NCBI GenBank assembly: GCA_947458265.1
Contig: CANGYF010000012.1
Location: 62,001 to 126,000 of the forward strand
DNA: 64,000 bases
DNA from: Betaproteobacteria bacterium
GTDB lineage: Bacteria; Pseudomonadota; Gammaproteobacteria; Burkholderiales; CAIKXV01
Direction of reading: 5' to 3'
Below, piece by piece: positions 63,677 to 64,000 of this stretch. Below the pieces are notes generated by a model, which was given only the letters and a program-made list of their open reading frames with translations, had not been told where the DNA came from and did not search any database. How positions within the stretch are numbered: the first letter of the stretch is position 1; every line of letters begins with the position of its first letter. Both the position numbers and the translations under genes were made by a program.

Positions 63677-64000
63677 TCAACCGGCGCGTGCGAGCGTACG
63701 CGCCCCTTCCGTCGCCACGGCCGCCGGCGCGTGCACCACGCGCGGCAGCGTCGACGGCGACTGCCCTTCGCGCACCAGCGCGCGCTCGAGCGCCACCTGG
63801 CGCAACTGCTGGGTGAAGCCCGTCCACGGCGCCGGTGACATGGCGCGCGATGCGCTCGTCCCGTCCTGCGCCACGGCAGGCGCGCCGCGACCCTCCTCAG
63901 GTTGCGATGCCCGATCCGCAACAGGCGGCGGTTCGTCGCGGGCCGCCCGCGCGGCTTCCTCCGGCGCAGCGGTGACAACTTCGCGAAGGCCGAACAGCGG
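63677..64000 (-). CDS. C-terminal fragment of an unknown protein, 5' end outside window
   Basis: The frame is open from the window edge for 107 residues to a TGA at 63677. The sequence is low-complexity, rich in Ala, Pro, Arg and Glu, with a possible amphipathic segment WTGFTQQLRQVALERALVREG. I do not recognise a family. It lies 22 bases upstream of the TolC-like gene on the same strand, so it is in the same operon and could be the C-terminus of the exported substrate, where secretion signals often lie. That is inference from position alone. Confidence 0.6.
   Translation of the reverse strand, partial: PLFGLREVVTAAPEEAARAARDEPPPVADRASQPEEGRGAPAVAQDGTSASRAMSPAPWTGFTQQLRQVALERALVREGQSPSTLPRVVHAPAAVATEGARTLARAG

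Overview
This is GC-rich, gene-dense chromosomal DNA from a betaproteobacterium, most likely of the order Burkholderiales; I cannot place it to genus. The reasons are the cox/cta layout for an aa3-type cytochrome c oxidase (with SURF1, the DUF2909 twin-transmembrane protein and a 55-residue oxidase assembly protein), four Bug-type (TctC-like) solute receptors without their TctAB membrane partners, a class I PHA synthase, the paired pilT/pilU ATPases, a PEP-CTERM protein and the aceE-aceF-nadD-rsfS-rlmH-maf-rng block. I saw no rRNA, tRNA, insertion sequence, prophage or CRISPR array. About 64 protein genes are called; both window edges cut a gene.

Region by region. 1-4054: SMP-30-like lactonase, two Bug receptors and an MmgE/PrpD protein. 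4110-13152: heme A and aa3 oxidase region on the minus strand (coxB, coxA, small assembly protein, ctaG, coxC, SURF1, a Sco-like protein, ctaA, ctaB), with DUF2909 divergent from SURF1 and a DUF2244 protein upstream of coxB. 13557-18163: minus-strand biotin operon bioB-bioF-bioH-bioC-bioD without bioA. 18221-22950: comF, DUF2889, DUF1289, HMG-CoA lyase plus a methylglutaconyl-CoA hydratase-like enzyme, and a third Bug receptor. 23080-28738: acetyl-CoA acetyltransferase and an HCCA-isomerase-like protein, divergent from phaC, a 3-hydroxyacyl-CoA dehydrogenase and an enoyl-CoA hydratase; this is a PHA / short-chain acyl-CoA cluster. 28965-31769: PEP-CTERM protein, fourth Bug receptor, alpha/beta hydrolase. 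31986-39719: pyruvate dehydrogenase E1/E2, then NAD and ribosome/RNA housekeeping genes. 39754-44090: dynamin-like GTPase, YggT, proC, PLP-homeostasis protein. 44351-46588: pilT and pilU. 46670-50604: RNA methyltransferase, long-chain acyl-CoA synthetase, and a GAF / degenerate receiver pair behind a sigma-28-like promoter. 50617-57340: exported HIRAN protein, HemJ-like protein, NodIJ-type ABC exporter, hydrolase, thioredoxin-like ferredoxin, VanZ protein, DHH phosphoesterase, LigI-like amidohydrolase.

57401-64000 is the best candidate for an incompletely described system. It is a minus-strand operon that starts beyond the window with the Ala/Pro-rich C-terminus of an unknown protein, then encodes a TolC-family lipoprotein with a C-terminal extension, a periplasmic adaptor, a second adaptor with a GAF-like cytosolic N-terminus, and a PqqD-like / M50 metalloprotease / HlyD fusion. 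It looks like an envelope export machine with an intramembrane protease in place of the usual ABC or RND engine.

Regulatory signals found by eye: overlapping divergent promoters between the thiolase gene and phaC, a CRP-like site at about -41.5 of a predicted promoter for the PEP-CTERM gene, a sigma-28-like promoter before the GAF gene, seven 11-bp tandem repeats before pilT, and a perfect 22-bp inverted repeat between pilU and the convergent methyltransferase gene. No database search was possible; all names rest on motif and family recognition.
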